Source: Jatrophihabitans sp.
GTDB taxonomy: Bacteria > Actinomycetota > Actinomycetes > Mycobacteriales > Jatrophihabitantaceae
NCBI GenBank assembly: GCA_036389035.1
Contig: DASVQQ010000033.1
Location: 60,878 to 124,877 of the forward strand
Length of the DNA stretch: 64,000 nt
Reading direction: 5' to 3'
Shown here: in pieces, positions 33,553-41,662 of the stretch
How positions within the stretch are numbered: position 1 is the first letter of the stretch
Layout of the letters: the number at the start of each line of letters is the position of its first letter
Translations under genes and position numbers: made by a program
Notes under the pieces: generated by a model
Databases searched by the model: none
Told to the model about the DNA's origin: nothing
Seen by the model: the letters and a program-made list of their open reading frames with translations, nothing else

Positions 33553-34104
33553 TCAGCCGGCGCCGCGGGCGTTCCGGCTGCCGCCCTCACCCAGGCCGGC
33601 CACCAGCGCGTCGCGCGCCCGGGCCACCCGGGATCGGATGGTGCCGATCGGGCAGCCGGCCACCTCGGCGGCCTCGGCGTAGCCCAGCCCGAGCACCTGG
33701 GTCAGCACGAACGCCTCCCGGAACGGCGGGTCCAGGCTGTCCAGCAGCATCCGCAGGCTCACCGTGTCGGCAGGGTCGGCGCCGCGGCCGGGCGGCTCCA
33801 GCTCGGCGACCGGGGTGCACGGCCGGCGGGTGCGGATGGCGTCGGCGCAGACCCGCCGGGCGATCGAGAGCAGCCAGGTGCGTGCCGAGGACCGGCCGGC
33901 GAACCGGTGCAGCGAGCCGAACGCCCGGGCGAAGGTCTCCTGGGTGAGGTCCTCGGCGTCGCGGGGGCTGCCCAGATGCGCGCAGAGCCGCCAGACATCG
34001 CCCTGACAGGCCCGTACGAACGCGGTGGCAGCCTCGGCGTCGCCGGCGCGGGCCTGCAACGCCGACAGCGTGACAGCGTCGTAGTCCTGCTCTGGCGGCG
34101 GCAC
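33553..34104 (-). CDS. ECF RNA polymerase sigma factor (copper/redox operon)
   Basis: 183 residues from a GTG with GAGGAGG five bases upstream. Region 2 is GDVWRLCAHLGSPRDAEDLTQETFARAFGSLHRF, through RTWLLSIARRVCADAIR. Region 4 is LDPPFREAFVLTQVLGLGYAEAAEVAGCPIGTIRSRVARARDAL. This short form resembles mycobacterial SigC. It is divergent from a zinc anti-sigma gene that heads the CopCD-PCu(A)C-Sco operon, so the operon is its likely target and copper or thiol stress its likely signal; that is inference from gene order. Confidence 0.85.
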   Translation of the reverse strand: MPPPEQDYDAVTLSALQARAGDAEAATAFVRACQGDVWRLCAHLGSPRDAEDLTQETFARAFGSLHRFAGRSSARTWLLSIARRVCADAIRTRRPCTPVAELEPPGRGADPADTVSLRMLLDSLDPPFREAFVLTQVLGLGYAEAAEVAGCPIGTIRSRVARARDALVAGLGEGGSRNARGAG

Positions 34105-34234
34105 CGGTCCTCCTCTGCGTGCTCGACTGGTATGCGGTGACCCCTGGCGTCCGCGCCAGGTGCTGGCACCCTAGCGTCGTGACCCAGGCCACAGGCAGGG
34201 AACTGAACAACCATTGAACCCGACTGAAGTGGGC

Positions 34235-34909
34235 ATGAGCTGTGCGCCCTATCGTGAGGCCGCCTCGGCCCGGCTGGACGGCGAAGCTGCGGGCATGGCG
34301 AGCGTAGTGCTGGACGAGCACCTGACGCGCTGCCCGGATTGCTCGGCCTGGCTGGACACCGCCACCCGGGCCGGCCGGCTGCTGCGGGTGTCCGGAGCCA
34401 CCCCGCCGGATCTGAGCGGGCCGATCCTGCGCGAGGCCGCGTTGCCGGCCGCCCGGCTGCTGCGTCGCCGGCGCTCGCTGCAGCTCGGCCTGGCGCTGCT
34501 GGCGGGCGTGCAGTGGCTGCTGTCGGCGCCGGCGGTGCTGGGCCGGGACATCGGAATGGCCGCGATGCACGTGGGTGGGGCGCACCAGGCGCACGAGAGC
34601 GCGGCGTGGAACGTCGCGGTGGGCGCCGCGATGCTGGCAGTGGCGCTGCGGCCGGCCCGGGCGGCGGGCACCGCGCCGATCCTGCTGGTCTTCGTGTCGG
34701 TGCTGGCGGTGCTGAGCGTGCCGGATCTGCTGGCCGGGGCGGTCACCGGCGCCCGGCTCGGCAGTCATGCCGGCGTGGTGCTCGGGCTGCTGCTGGTGGC
34801 CGCGCTGGCCCGCGCCGAACGGGTGCCAGGGCCTGGCCGCCCGGCCGCCCGCGGTGATGGCCATGGCCTGTCCCGCTCGCTGCCGTGGCGGCACCGGGGG
34901 GCGGCGTGA
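34235..34909 (+). CDS. Zinc-finger anti-sigma factor with membrane domain
   Basis: 224 residues from the ATG at 34235; an in-frame TTG at 34214 is a weaker alternative. The N-terminal zf-HC2 domain carries H29-x3-C33-x2-C36 (EHLTRCPDC), the motif that binds sigma factor. It is followed by about four to five membrane helices (SLQLGLALLAGVQWLLSAP, AWNVAVGAAMLAVALRP, ILLVFVSVLAVLSVPDLLA, VVLGLLLVAALA). A His-rich loop, MHVGGAHQAHES, lies between the first helices and could bind a metal. The stop overlaps the CopC-CopD start (GTGA), tying the regulator to copper transport. Confidence 0.82.
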   Translation: MSCAPYREAASARLDGEAAGMASVVLDEHLTRCPDCSAWLDTATRAGRLLRVSGATPPDLSGPILREAALPAARLLRRRRSLQLGLALLAGVQWLLSAPAVLGRDIGMAAMHVGGAHQAHESAAWNVAVGAAMLAVALRPARAAGTAPILLVFVSVLAVLSVPDLLAGAVTGARLGSHAGVVLGLLLVAALARAERVPGPGRPAARGDGHGLSRSLPWRHRGAA

Positions 34910-36765
34910 GGCGCTGGCTGCCGGTCCTGCTGACCCTGCTGGCCGGCGCCGTCCTGAGCGTGCTGCTGGCCGCTCCCGCGTCGGCGCACACCGTGCTGCT
35001 GGGCTCGGACCCGGCCAACGGCAGCCGGCTGACCCAGTCGCCGGAGTCGGTGACCCTGCGGTTCAACGAGCAGGTGGGCCTGCGGCTGGGCTACCTGCGG
35101 GTGACCGACTCGTCCGGCCAGCGGGTCGACAGCGGCCCGGCCAGCCATCCCGGCGGGGTGGGCAGCTCGGTCTCGGTGCCGCTGCGCTCGGGCCTGGGCG
35201 ACGGCAGCTACCTGGCCAGTTACCGGGTGATCTCGGCCGACTCGCATCCGATCGCGGGCACCATCCGGTACGTGGTGGGCGACGGCCCGCTGGACGTGGG
35301 CGGTGACCAGTCCTCCGGCTCGGGCACGGCGCCGGTGGATCCGGCGGTTCGGGCCGGCCTGGCGCTCAGCCACTGGATCAGCTTCGCCGGGGTCGGGCTG
35401 GTCGGCGGCAGCTGGCTGGTCTTCGCGCTGTGGCCGGCCGGCCTTGGTCGCCGCTCGGTCCGCCGGCTGGTGTGGGTCGGCTGGAGCCTGGCCGGCCTGG
35501 GCGCGGCCACCGAGTTCCTGCTGGAGGGGCCTTACGCCGCCGGGTCGAGCCTGTCGAGCCTTACCCAGACCGCCCTGCTGGACGCCACCCTGCACAGCAC
35601 CTTCGGTCAATTCCTGTCGCTGAGACTGCTGCTGCTGGGCATCCTGGGGATGGTGCTGACGGCGCTGCTCGGTGCGGGCGCGCGGAGCGGTGCGCGGGCC
35701 GGCGAGGGCGCGCGGGCCGACGGCGAGGCGCAGGATGCGCCCAGCTGGGGGCCCGGGGCCGTGGCCGGTATCGGGTTCGGCATCGTGATCACGTTCGCGG
35801 CGACCGGACACGCCCAGTCGGCCAACCCGCACGAGCTGTGGGTGCTGGTGGACGCTGTGCACCTGAGCTCCATGATCATCTGGTTGGGCGGCCTGACGAT
35901 GTTGCTGGTGGCCGCGTTCGGCCGGGGCAGTGCCGAGCATGCTGACCGCGACGCCGACCGGGCGCAGCTGTCCGCGGGGCTGCCGGTCTTCTCCAGGGTC
36001 GCGATGGTGTGCATCGCCACCCTCGCGGTGACCGGCACCCTTCAGGCCTGGCGCGAGATCGGGGACCTCGACGCGATCACCGGCACCCGGTACGGCCAGC
36101 TGGTGGTGCTGAAGGTGGTGCTGTTCGCGGGGGTGCTGGGGCTCGGCTACCTTGCCCGGCGGGCAGTCCAGCGAAGCGCTGCCAAGCCGGCGCCGTCGGA
36201 GATGGCGCTGGCCCTGGCCTCCGGTGGGGTACCGCCGGGACCGTCCAGCGCGGTGCCGCCAGGGCCGTCCAGCACGACGCCGGCAGGGCCGTCCAGCATG
36301 GTGCCGGCGCCCCGGTCGAGGTCAGGGTTGCCGGCCGGGCTGAGCCGGACGCTGTTGAGCGAGGTGGCGATCGGCGCCCTGGTGCTGGCCGCGACCGCGG
36401 TGCTGGTCTCGCAGCCGCCGGGCAAGGTGGCGTTGGCGGCCGAGCGCAGCCAGCCCCGGCAGGCCACGGTCCAGCTGAACGCGCAGACCCAGGCGCTGGT
36501 CAGCGTGGAGCCGGGCGTGCAGGGCAACGTCCGGATCACAGTGCGGCTCAGCGGCGGGCCGCCGCCGACCGGCGTCACCGCCACCGCCAGCCTGCCAGCC
36601 AAGCAGCTGGGACCGATCCCGGTGCCGTTGCAGGCGGCCGGGGCCGGCAGCTACACCTCCACCGGCGTGCTGCTGCCCGCCGCCGGCGTCTGGGAACTGC
36701 GCCTGACCGTCCGGACCTCGGAGTTCGACTCGACGGTGGCCGTCGCCAAGATCGAGCTGTCCTGA
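34906..36765 (+). CDS. CopC-CopD fusion copper protein
   Basis: 619 residues from the GTG at 34906. A signal peptide (LTLLAGAVLSVLLAAPASA) ends just before the mature AHTVLLGSDPANGS, so the N-terminal histidine used by CopC for copper becomes residue 1 of the mature domain; DSHPIAGTIRYVVG supplies the second conserved His. The periplasmic CopC domain (about 30-125) is followed by the membrane CopD domain (helices from about 150 to 420). A C-terminal soluble region of YtkA-like type (AAERSQPRQATVQLNAQTQA onward) completes it. A proline/serine repeat (PPGPSS-type units, about 440-465) joins the last parts. Expected role: copper capture and uptake across the membrane. Confidence 0.87.
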   Translation: MRRWLPVLLTLLAGAVLSVLLAAPASAHTVLLGSDPANGSRLTQSPESVTLRFNEQVGLRLGYLRVTDSSGQRVDSGPASHPGGVGSSVSVPLRSGLGDGSYLASYRVISADSHPIAGTIRYVVGDGPLDVGGDQSSGSGTAPVDPAVRAGLALSHWISFAGVGLVGGSWLVFALWPAGLGRRSVRRLVWVGWSLAGLGAATEFLLEGPYAAGSSLSSLTQTALLDATLHSTFGQFLSLRLLLLGILGMVLTALLGAGARSGARAGEGARADGEAQDAPSWGPGAVAGIGFGIVITFAATGHAQSANPHELWVLVDAVHLSSMIIWLGGLTMLLVAAFGRGSAEHADRDADRAQLSAGLPVFSRVAMVCIATLAVTGTLQAWREIGDLDAITGTRYGQLVVLKVVLFAGVLGLGYLARRAVQRSAAKPAPSEMALALASGGVPPGPSSAVPPGPSSTTPAGPSSMVPAPRSRSGLPAGLSRTLLSEVAIGALVLAATAVLVSQPPGKVALAAERSQPRQATVQLNAQTQALVSVEPGVQGNVRITVRLSGGPPPTGVTATASLPAKQLGPIPVPLQAAGAGSYTSTGVLLPAAGVWELRLTVRTSEFDSTVAVAKIELS

Positions 36766-36788
36766 TGGCGCGGCCGGCTTCCGGGGAC

Positions 36789-36884
36789 GACCGGCTTCCC
36801 CGCGGCGAGACCGGGTTCCCGCGGCGCGACCGGTTTCCCGGCAGCGCGACTGGCTCCCGCGGCCGGACCGGGTTCCCGCGGCGC
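36789..36884. repeat. Five degenerate ~19-bp tandem units
   Basis: Units beginning GACCGGxTTCCCxGCGGC recur at about 36789, 36809, 36828, 36847 and 36866; the second and fifth are identical over GACCGGGTTCCCGCGGCGC. They fill most of the gap between the CopCD and PCu(A)C genes. Confidence 0.65.
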
Positions 36885-36908
36885 GACCACCGGCGCGGTT
36901 GAGGGATT

Positions 36909-37415
36909 ATGGATGTCGTGAAGCGCTTTCCGTTGCCGCTGATTGCCGCGGTGCTGCTGGCCGTGGCCGGTCTGGCGGGCCTGGTCCGAGGCGCTGAGCC
37001 CGCGGCGCCCGCCGCCAGCACCGCCACTACCGCCATGGAGCCGCAGCGGCCGATCGTGGTCAGCGGCGCCTATGTCCGTGAGCCTGCCAACGGCATCAAC
37101 GCGGCGGCGTACTTCACGATCTCCAACACCACCGACAAGCCAGAGGTGCTGACGGCGGTCACGTCCGGAGCCGGCGCGCAGACCACCCTGCACACCGCTT
37201 CGATGCGGCCCAGCGCCGGGTTGAGCATTCCGGCGCGCGGGGCCGTCACCCTCTCACCGGGCAAGGGGCACGTCATGATCGAGAAGCTCTACGGGCCGCT
37301 CAAGCCCGGCCAGAGCGTCAACTTCCAGCTGAGTTTCTCCCGGTCCGGGCAGGTGCTGCTGACCGCACCGGTGATCGCGGTCACCGCGCCGGTTCCGACC
37401 GAGGAGCCTGAATGA
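36909..37415 (+). CDS. PCu(A)C-type periplasmic copper chaperone
   Basis: A 168-residue protein with an N-terminal membrane/signal segment (LPLIAAVLLAVAGLAGLV) and a PCu(A)C domain. The family ligands follow H-x10-M-x21-H-x-M. Here M99-x21-H121-x-M123 is exact, but the loop before M99 is shortened, so the candidate first ligand, H95, lies only four residues earlier (LHTASM). It hands Cu(I) to Sco and to the CuA/CuB sites of cytochrome oxidase. Its stop overlaps the Sco gene (ATGA), matching the usual partnership. Confidence 0.85.
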   Translation: MDVVKRFPLPLIAAVLLAVAGLAGLVRGAEPAAPAASTATTAMEPQRPIVVSGAYVREPANGINAAAYFTISNTTDKPEVLTAVTSGAGAQTTLHTASMRPSAGLSIPARGAVTLSPGKGHVMIEKLYGPLKPGQSVNFQLSFSRSGQVLLTAPVIAVTAPVPTEEPE

Positions 37416-38110
37416 GCCGGTCACGCGCCCAGTCACGGGGCGCCCGGTTGCGTGGCGCCGGGGCGGTCCTGACCACCGTCCTGCTCGCGGTGCTGCTAGT
37501 GGCCGGCTGCGGGTCGGACGGCCCGAGCGGGCCGGACGGTTCGAGCGGCACCGCCAAGCCGGCGCCCAGCGAGCTCAACGGCAACACCGACCCGACCTAC
37601 CGGGGGGTGGTGCTGACGCCGCCGCGGCCGCGGCCGCAGTTCACCCTCACCGACACCGCGGGCCGGGAGTTCAAGTTCGGCGCCGAGACGGCCGGCAAGC
37701 CGACCCTGCTGTTCTTCGGCTTCACGCACTGCCCGGACGTCTGCCCGACCACCCTGGCCGACATCGCCAACGGGCTGCGCCAGGTGCCGGCGGCTGTCCG
37801 GGCAGCGACCCAGATCGTGTTCGTGACGACCGACGTCAAGCGCGACACCGCACCGGTGATCAAGAGCTACCTGGACAAGTTCGACGCCGGGTTGCCGAAC
37901 GAGTTCATCGGCCTGCGGGGGACCCAGTCCGGGATCGACGCCGCCCAGGTGGCTGCCCGGGTGACACTCGCCGAGGACGAGGGTCGGACGCATTCTGCGC
38001 AAGTGCTGCTCTATGGTACGGACGACTACGCGCGAGTGGCGTTCTTGCAGAGCACCAACGGGGCCGCGCAGATCGCCCACGACCTGCCATTGGTGGCTGA
38101 GGCCAAGTAA
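37412..38110 (+). CDS. Sco1/SenC-family copper-binding lipoprotein
   Basis: 232 residues. A lipoprotein signal ends in LLVAGC (lipidated Cys33). The thioredoxin-like Sco domain has the copper motif FTHCPDVCPTT (C107 and C111) and the distal ligand H194 (GRTHSAQVLL). All three Sco ligands are therefore present. The protein metallates cytochrome c oxidase CuA. It is the third product of the operon CopCD, PCu(A)C, Sco, and its ATG overlaps the previous stop. Confidence 0.9.
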   Translation: MSRSRAQSRGARLRGAGAVLTTVLLAVLLVAGCGSDGPSGPDGSSGTAKPAPSELNGNTDPTYRGVVLTPPRPRPQFTLTDTAGREFKFGAETAGKPTLLFFGFTHCPDVCPTTLADIANGLRQVPAAVRAATQIVFVTTDVKRDTAPVIKSYLDKFDAGLPNEFIGLRGTQSGIDAAQVAARVTLAEDEGRTHSAQVLLYGTDDYARVAFLQSTNGAAQIAHDLPLVAEAK

Positions 38111-38121
38111 GGGGTTACGAC

Positions 38122-39552
38122 GTGAGGTTCCCAGCGCTGTCCACCCGGCGAGATCGACTCAGCGTGGCCGGCCTGGTGATCCGGGTGCTGCTCGCGGCGC
38201 TCTGGATGTGGGGCGCGCTGGCCAAGATCGGTGACCCGCGACGCTTCGTTCAGGTGGTGCGGTCCTATGACGCCACCCCGGAGTGGTTGAGCAGGACGAT
38301 CGGCTACGCCCTGCCGGCGCTGGCGCTGGTGCTGGCCCTGCTGCTGCTGATCGGGCTGGTCACCCGGTACGCCGCGATCGTCAGCGCGGTGCTGCTGGCG
38401 CTGTTCCTGCTCCTCACCCTGCAGGCGGCCGCCCGCGGCCTGGACGTCTGGTGCGACTGCTTCGGCGGCGAAGGCGGGCCCTCCACCTCGACGTCCTACA
38501 CCCTGGACATCCTGCGTGCCCTCGGGATGCTGGCGCTGTCGGCGTTCCTGATCCGCTGGCCGCTGACCAGGGGGTCCATCGACAAGGCGATCATCGACTC
38601 CGAGCGGGTCCCCGAGCTCAGCCTCAAGCAGCGCCGGAGCGAGAAGAACATCCGCAGGTACCGGGCCGCGGTGACCGCCGCCGAGGCCGAGCTGCGGTAC
38701 AAGCAGCGCTACACCGCCGCCGGCACCCTGGCGGTGCTGCTGCTGATCACCATCATCGGGGCCGGGGTGCAGGGCAGCCGGGCCACGGTCAGCTCCGAGG
38801 CAGACACCACCAACGCCAGCAGTTCGACCGGGGTGCGGGTCGGCAACCAGCAGGCGCCGGTGCTGGTCGACGTGTACGAGGACTTCGGCTGCCCGGACTG
38901 CAACACCGTCCAGCAGAGCGGGCTGGCCAAGGATCTGGCCGACAAGGTCAAGGCCACCACGATCAAGGTCAACTACCACATGGTGTCGTTCCTGGACTCG
39001 GAGTTCAACGGCAACGACTACTCCTCGCGGGCGGCCAACGCCGGCTACTGCGCCGCCGACCAGAGCCCCGAGGCGTTCGCGAAGTTCCACGACATCCTGT
39101 TCGGCAAGAACACCGCCGGGCAGAACAACCAGCCGGCTGCTGGCAGCGCTGGCAAGCCGGACTCGCAGCTGATCGCCTGGGGCAAGGAGGCCGGCATCAC
39201 CAGCGCCGACTTCTCCACCTGTGTGACGTCCAACCAGCACAAGGAGCTAGTGGCCGGGGTGACCGACGCCGCGTCCAAGCGGGGCGTCAGCAGCATCCCG
39301 ACGGTGTTCGTCGACGGCCGGCGGCTCAACGACAACGGCGACACGTCGGTGACGGTCGCCGAGGTCGACTCCGCGATCAAGTCGGCACTGGCCAAGGCCA
39401 AGTCCACCGCGGCGCCGTCGCCGACCGCGACGCCCAGTCCTACCTCGCGGGCGCCGAGCAGCCCGGCCACCAGCCCTCGCCCGACGGTGTCGCCCAGCAG
39501 GACGGGGGTTCCGGTTCCCACCGGGTCGGCCAGCCCGACGTCGAGCAACTAG
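38122..39552 (+). CDS. MauE/DoxX-like membrane domain fused to a DsbA-type thioredoxin domain
   Basis: A 476-residue fusion. The N-terminal part (about 15-150) has four membrane helices of the MauE/methylamine-utilisation type, beginning VIRVLLAALWMWGALAKI, with CDCFG (C111, C113) at the extracytoplasmic face. Another helix (about 200-215) leads to a DsbA/thioredoxin-4 domain with the redox motif FGCPDC (C257, C260) and the cis-proline loop VSSIPTVFVDG. A Ser/Pro/Thr-rich tail of about 45 residues ends it. The plan suggests a membrane relay that oxidises or reduces the attached thioredoxin-like domain. It closes the copper operon, 11 bases after sco, consistent with maintaining thiols of Sco or oxidase subunits. 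Confidence 0.83.
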   Translation: MRFPALSTRRDRLSVAGLVIRVLLAALWMWGALAKIGDPRRFVQVVRSYDATPEWLSRTIGYALPALALVLALLLLIGLVTRYAAIVSAVLLALFLLLTLQAAARGLDVWCDCFGGEGGPSTSTSYTLDILRALGMLALSAFLIRWPLTRGSIDKAIIDSERVPELSLKQRRSEKNIRRYRAAVTAAEAELRYKQRYTAAGTLAVLLLITIIGAGVQGSRATVSSEADTTNASSSTGVRVGNQQAPVLVDVYEDFGCPDCNTVQQSGLAKDLADKVKATTIKVNYHMVSFLDSEFNGNDYSSRAANAGYCAADQSPEAFAKFHDILFGKNTAGQNNQPAAGSAGKPDSQLIAWGKEAGITSADFSTCVTSNQHKELVAGVTDAASKRGVSSIPTVFVDGRRLNDNGDTSVTVAEVDSAIKSALAKAKSTAAPSPTATPSPTSRAPSSPATSPRPTVSPSRTGVPVPTGSASPTSSN

Positions 39553-39618
39553 CTGCTTCGTGGGCTGCCCGGCCCTGGCTTGCTCGGCTCTGGCTTGAGC
39601 AGCAGCTCTGGCTTGAGC

Positions 39619-39660
39619 AGCAGCGAGGGCCGGTACCTGTGGGTACCGGCCCTCGCTGCT
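39619..39660. terminator. Perfect 19-bp hairpin terminator
   Basis: AGCAGCGAGGGCCGGTACC at 39619-39637 pairs perfectly with 39642-39660 around a TGTG loop, and the next outer base pair also matches. It lies between the converging MauE-DsbA and HU genes. The flanks carry repeated CTGGCTTGAGC(T/A)-type units (39585-39715). Confidence 0.88.
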
Positions 39661-39780
39661 GTTGAGCTATTCGGTTGAGCTGTCTGGCTTGAGCTGGCTG
39701 GCTTGAGCTGCCTGGCTGGCCCACCTGGGCGCTGTTGAGCCGTTCGGCGCGGGGCCTGGTGGCTGGTGGGCCGGACCGGC

Positions 39781-40056
39781 TTACTTGTTGGCGGCGTCCT
39801 TCAGGGCGCTGCCGGCGGTGAACTTGACCGTGTTGGCGGCGGCGATCTGAATGGTCTCGCCGGTGGCGGGGTTGCGTCCTTCGCGGGCGGCGCGCTTGCC
39901 GACGGAGACGGCGAAGAAGCCGGGGACGCTGACCTTGTCGCCCTTGGCGACGGCGCCTTCCAGGGTGGACTGCAGGCTGCGAAGCACTGCGTCGACGGTC
40001 TTCTGCTCCAGATCGGCGTGCTCGGCGACCGCGGTCACCAGTTCCTTGCGGTTCAC
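39781..40056 (-). CDS. hup: HU-family histone-like DNA-binding protein
   Basis: 91 residues from the GTG at 40056 with GGGAG seven bases upstream. The HU/IHF core is intact: NRKELVTAVAEHADLEQKTVDAVL, the VSVPGFFAVSVGKRAAREGRNPATGE DNA-binding arm, and a short end KFTAGSALKDAANK. It lacks the Lys/Ala-rich C-terminal tail of mycobacterial HU, so it is the short form. It packages DNA and lies next to a tRNA gene. Confidence 0.93.
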   Translation of the reverse strand: MNRKELVTAVAEHADLEQKTVDAVLRSLQSTLEGAVAKGDKVSVPGFFAVSVGKRAAREGRNPATGETIQIAAANTVKFTAGSALKDAANK

Positions 40057-40244
40057 GAATGTCTCCCTTATGAGTGTCCTCGCCGCGCGGTGGACGATGC
40101 TTTGGCGGCGCGAGGCCGGTGCGGCTCGTCCCAAGTATGGCCGAGAGGGCTGCAAGTCAAGAAATCCGGGGGTTCTCGGCGTGGCGAACGGCTCGTTTCA
40201 AGATCGCTTCGGAGGGCTGGCCGCGGGCGGTCCCCGGCGCTGTG

Positions 40245-40250
40245 TAAACT
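40245..40250 (+). promoter_or_regulatory. Candidate -10 element of the tRNA gene
   Basis: TAAACT fits the actinobacterial -10 pattern TAnnnT and stands 40 bases before the mature tRNA 5' end, in an otherwise G+C-rich stretch. No clear -35 is visible. Confidence 0.35.
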
Positions 40251-40290
40251 CACTTTCCGGCTCGCCGCACCAGGGTGGGCCGCTTGGTTA

Positions 40291-40366
40291 GGGGCTGTGG
40301 CGCAGCTGGTAGCGCACCACACTGGCAGTGTGGGGGTCAGGGGTTCGAGTCCCCTCAGCTCCACCA
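40291..40366 (+). tRNA. tRNA-Ala (anticodon GGC), CCA encoded
   Basis: A full cloverleaf can be drawn: acceptor GGGGCTG pairing with CAGCTCC, D-arm GCGC..GCGC, anticodon stem CCACA/TGTGG around CTGGCAG (anticodon GGC, reading GCC), T-arm AGGGG-TTCGAGT-CCCCT, discriminator A and genomic CCA. It marks the left edge of the gene-poor accessory stretch that follows. Confidence 0.95.
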
Positions 40367-40394
40367 AAACAGAGGACGTTCGACTCCGGCATGT

Positions 40395-40431
40395 GAGATG
40401 ACGCGGAAGGTTCCGCGTCCTTGATCATCTC
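40395..40431 (+). terminator. Hairpin downstream of tRNA-Ala
   Basis: GACGCGGAA (40400-40408) pairs with TTCCGCGTC (40411-40419), and an outer GAGAT/ATCTC pair extends the stem with a bulge. It lies 29 bases after the tRNA CCA end. Confidence 0.45.
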
Positions 40432-40738
40432 GACGACACCTCGTCGTCCCCTGACATGAGTGCCGGTTCGGCGGGCTCTGTGACCTGCGCGGCCTGGATG
40501 GCTTCGATGATCTCAGTCCGGGTGGTGGCTCGGGTCTCGACAGCCTGATGATGTTCTTCGCTACTCGATGTCTCGCAAGCCGATCTGAGAGCTAGACGAG
40601 GTCGTTTGGCGCCGTGCTGGCTCAACCCTGACACCGCGCCTGCAGCGGAAATGACGCTGGCCACCCCTGATGGTTAGATACCAGAAGCCGACTAACCCTT
40701 TAGCCTCGTTGGCGAAACCGCATCTAGGGGGTTGAAGG
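40432..40738. other. Intergenic, no supported gene
   Basis: Between the tRNA hairpin and the next gene. Short open frames exist on the minus strand but have no ribosome site and unbiased composition. GGGGGTTGAAGG at the end is the ribosome site of the next gene. Confidence 0.5.
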
Positions 40739-41383
40739 ATGAGTCAGCTTGTCGCGTACTACGACGAGAACCCGGTTGAGCCCAAGAGCCAGGTGGAAAT
40801 CCACCAGTTGCCGATTGCGTCGGCTGCCGGGTCGCGTTCGGTCGAAGGCGCGATTCGGACTTCGCTCGTCTACGTTCGGGTGCCCAGCGAGGCCGGACCG
40901 TTCCTGGTTCCGTTTGGGGAGTACGACGATTGGTCGCTCCGTGATCGCTACAACGAGGCCATCCGGATCATGAACACCCTTGGCGCCTCGGCAATCACCT
41001 GTGAGACCTATGGTGAGGTCGCTGCTCGTCGCGGAATCCGCGCAAAGGTTCTCCGTCGTGGCGGCGAGCTGACTCAAGAGCGCATCGAAAATAGCGGATT
41101 CGACTTCCGACACAGTGGTGCGGGCAGCGCACCTCGCGACCCAAGGCCGCTACGTTGGCCTGACGAACCGGGATTCTCCGCAGCCGTGAGCAGCGTTCTT
41201 GAGAACGGGGCCACAGAGGTGGTCATCAACATAAGGAGCCATCGCACCCACGCGATCGATGGCGCCCTCGGAGTTAAACTCAAGAAGGGCGGTTTCGACC
41301 TCGGCGGGCTGACGCAACGTTCTCAAGCTACGAGTTTGCACATCCGCGCCAGCTTCCCGCAGGGCCGAAAAGGCTGGAAGTAG
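40739..41383 (+). CDS. Hypothetical protein
   Basis: A 214-residue soluble protein with a good ribosome site (GAAGG) before its ATG. No signal peptide, membrane helix or familiar motif. The middle (FGEYDDWSLRDRYNEAIRIMNTLGASAITCETYGE) looks like an alpha/beta region, and the C-terminus is basic (RASFPQGRKGWK). Codon bias is weaker than in the core genes to the left, in line with acquired DNA. I do not recognise it. Confidence 0.6.
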   Translation: MSQLVAYYDENPVEPKSQVEIHQLPIASAAGSRSVEGAIRTSLVYVRVPSEAGPFLVPFGEYDDWSLRDRYNEAIRIMNTLGASAITCETYGEVAARRGIRAKVLRRGGELTQERIENSGFDFRHSGAGSAPRDPRPLRWPDEPGFSAAVSSVLENGATEVVINIRSHRTHAIDGALGVKLKKGGFDLGGLTQRSQATSLHIRASFPQGRKGWK

Positions 41384-41427
41384 CGATCCGCAGGTCTGAT
41401 CTGGCTCGCAAGCCTTCGGCAAGATAT

Positions 41428-41662
41428 GTGGGCTGTAACCGGGACCGCCGATCCCTTTATAACCCGCTCGGATCTGCCTGGGATGACAGAATTCCGCACA
41501 CGGCGCTGGACTCGGTCACCCGCCGGATCGTTCTCGAGCTGGCCCGCCTCACCACGGCGTGGTTGTCGCGGGATGCACGATCAGTTGAGCGCCAACTACG
41601 CCGCGCTGTGCGACGGCGCCCACGCCCTTGCCCGCGAGTACCTGGGAGGACTTGATGTTTGA
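41428..41662 (+). pseudogene. Possible frameshifted short gene ahead of the Nudix gene
   Basis: The frame from the GTG at 41428 reads plausible protein (HTALDSVTRRIVLELARLTT) and then turns Arg-rich. A frame one base over is Arg/Ser/Pro-rich first, then plausible (MHDQLSANYAALCDGAHALA), ending in TGA at 41660-41662 and overlapping the Nudix ATG. The switch near 41575-41590 suggests a single frameshift in one gene of about 77 codons, or a sequencing error. No family recognised. Confidence 0.3.

Noticed and set aside
40291..40366. Integrative element inserted at the tRNA
   Set aside because: No integrase and no second copy of the tRNA 3' end were found in the window, so only a possible island border is reported.
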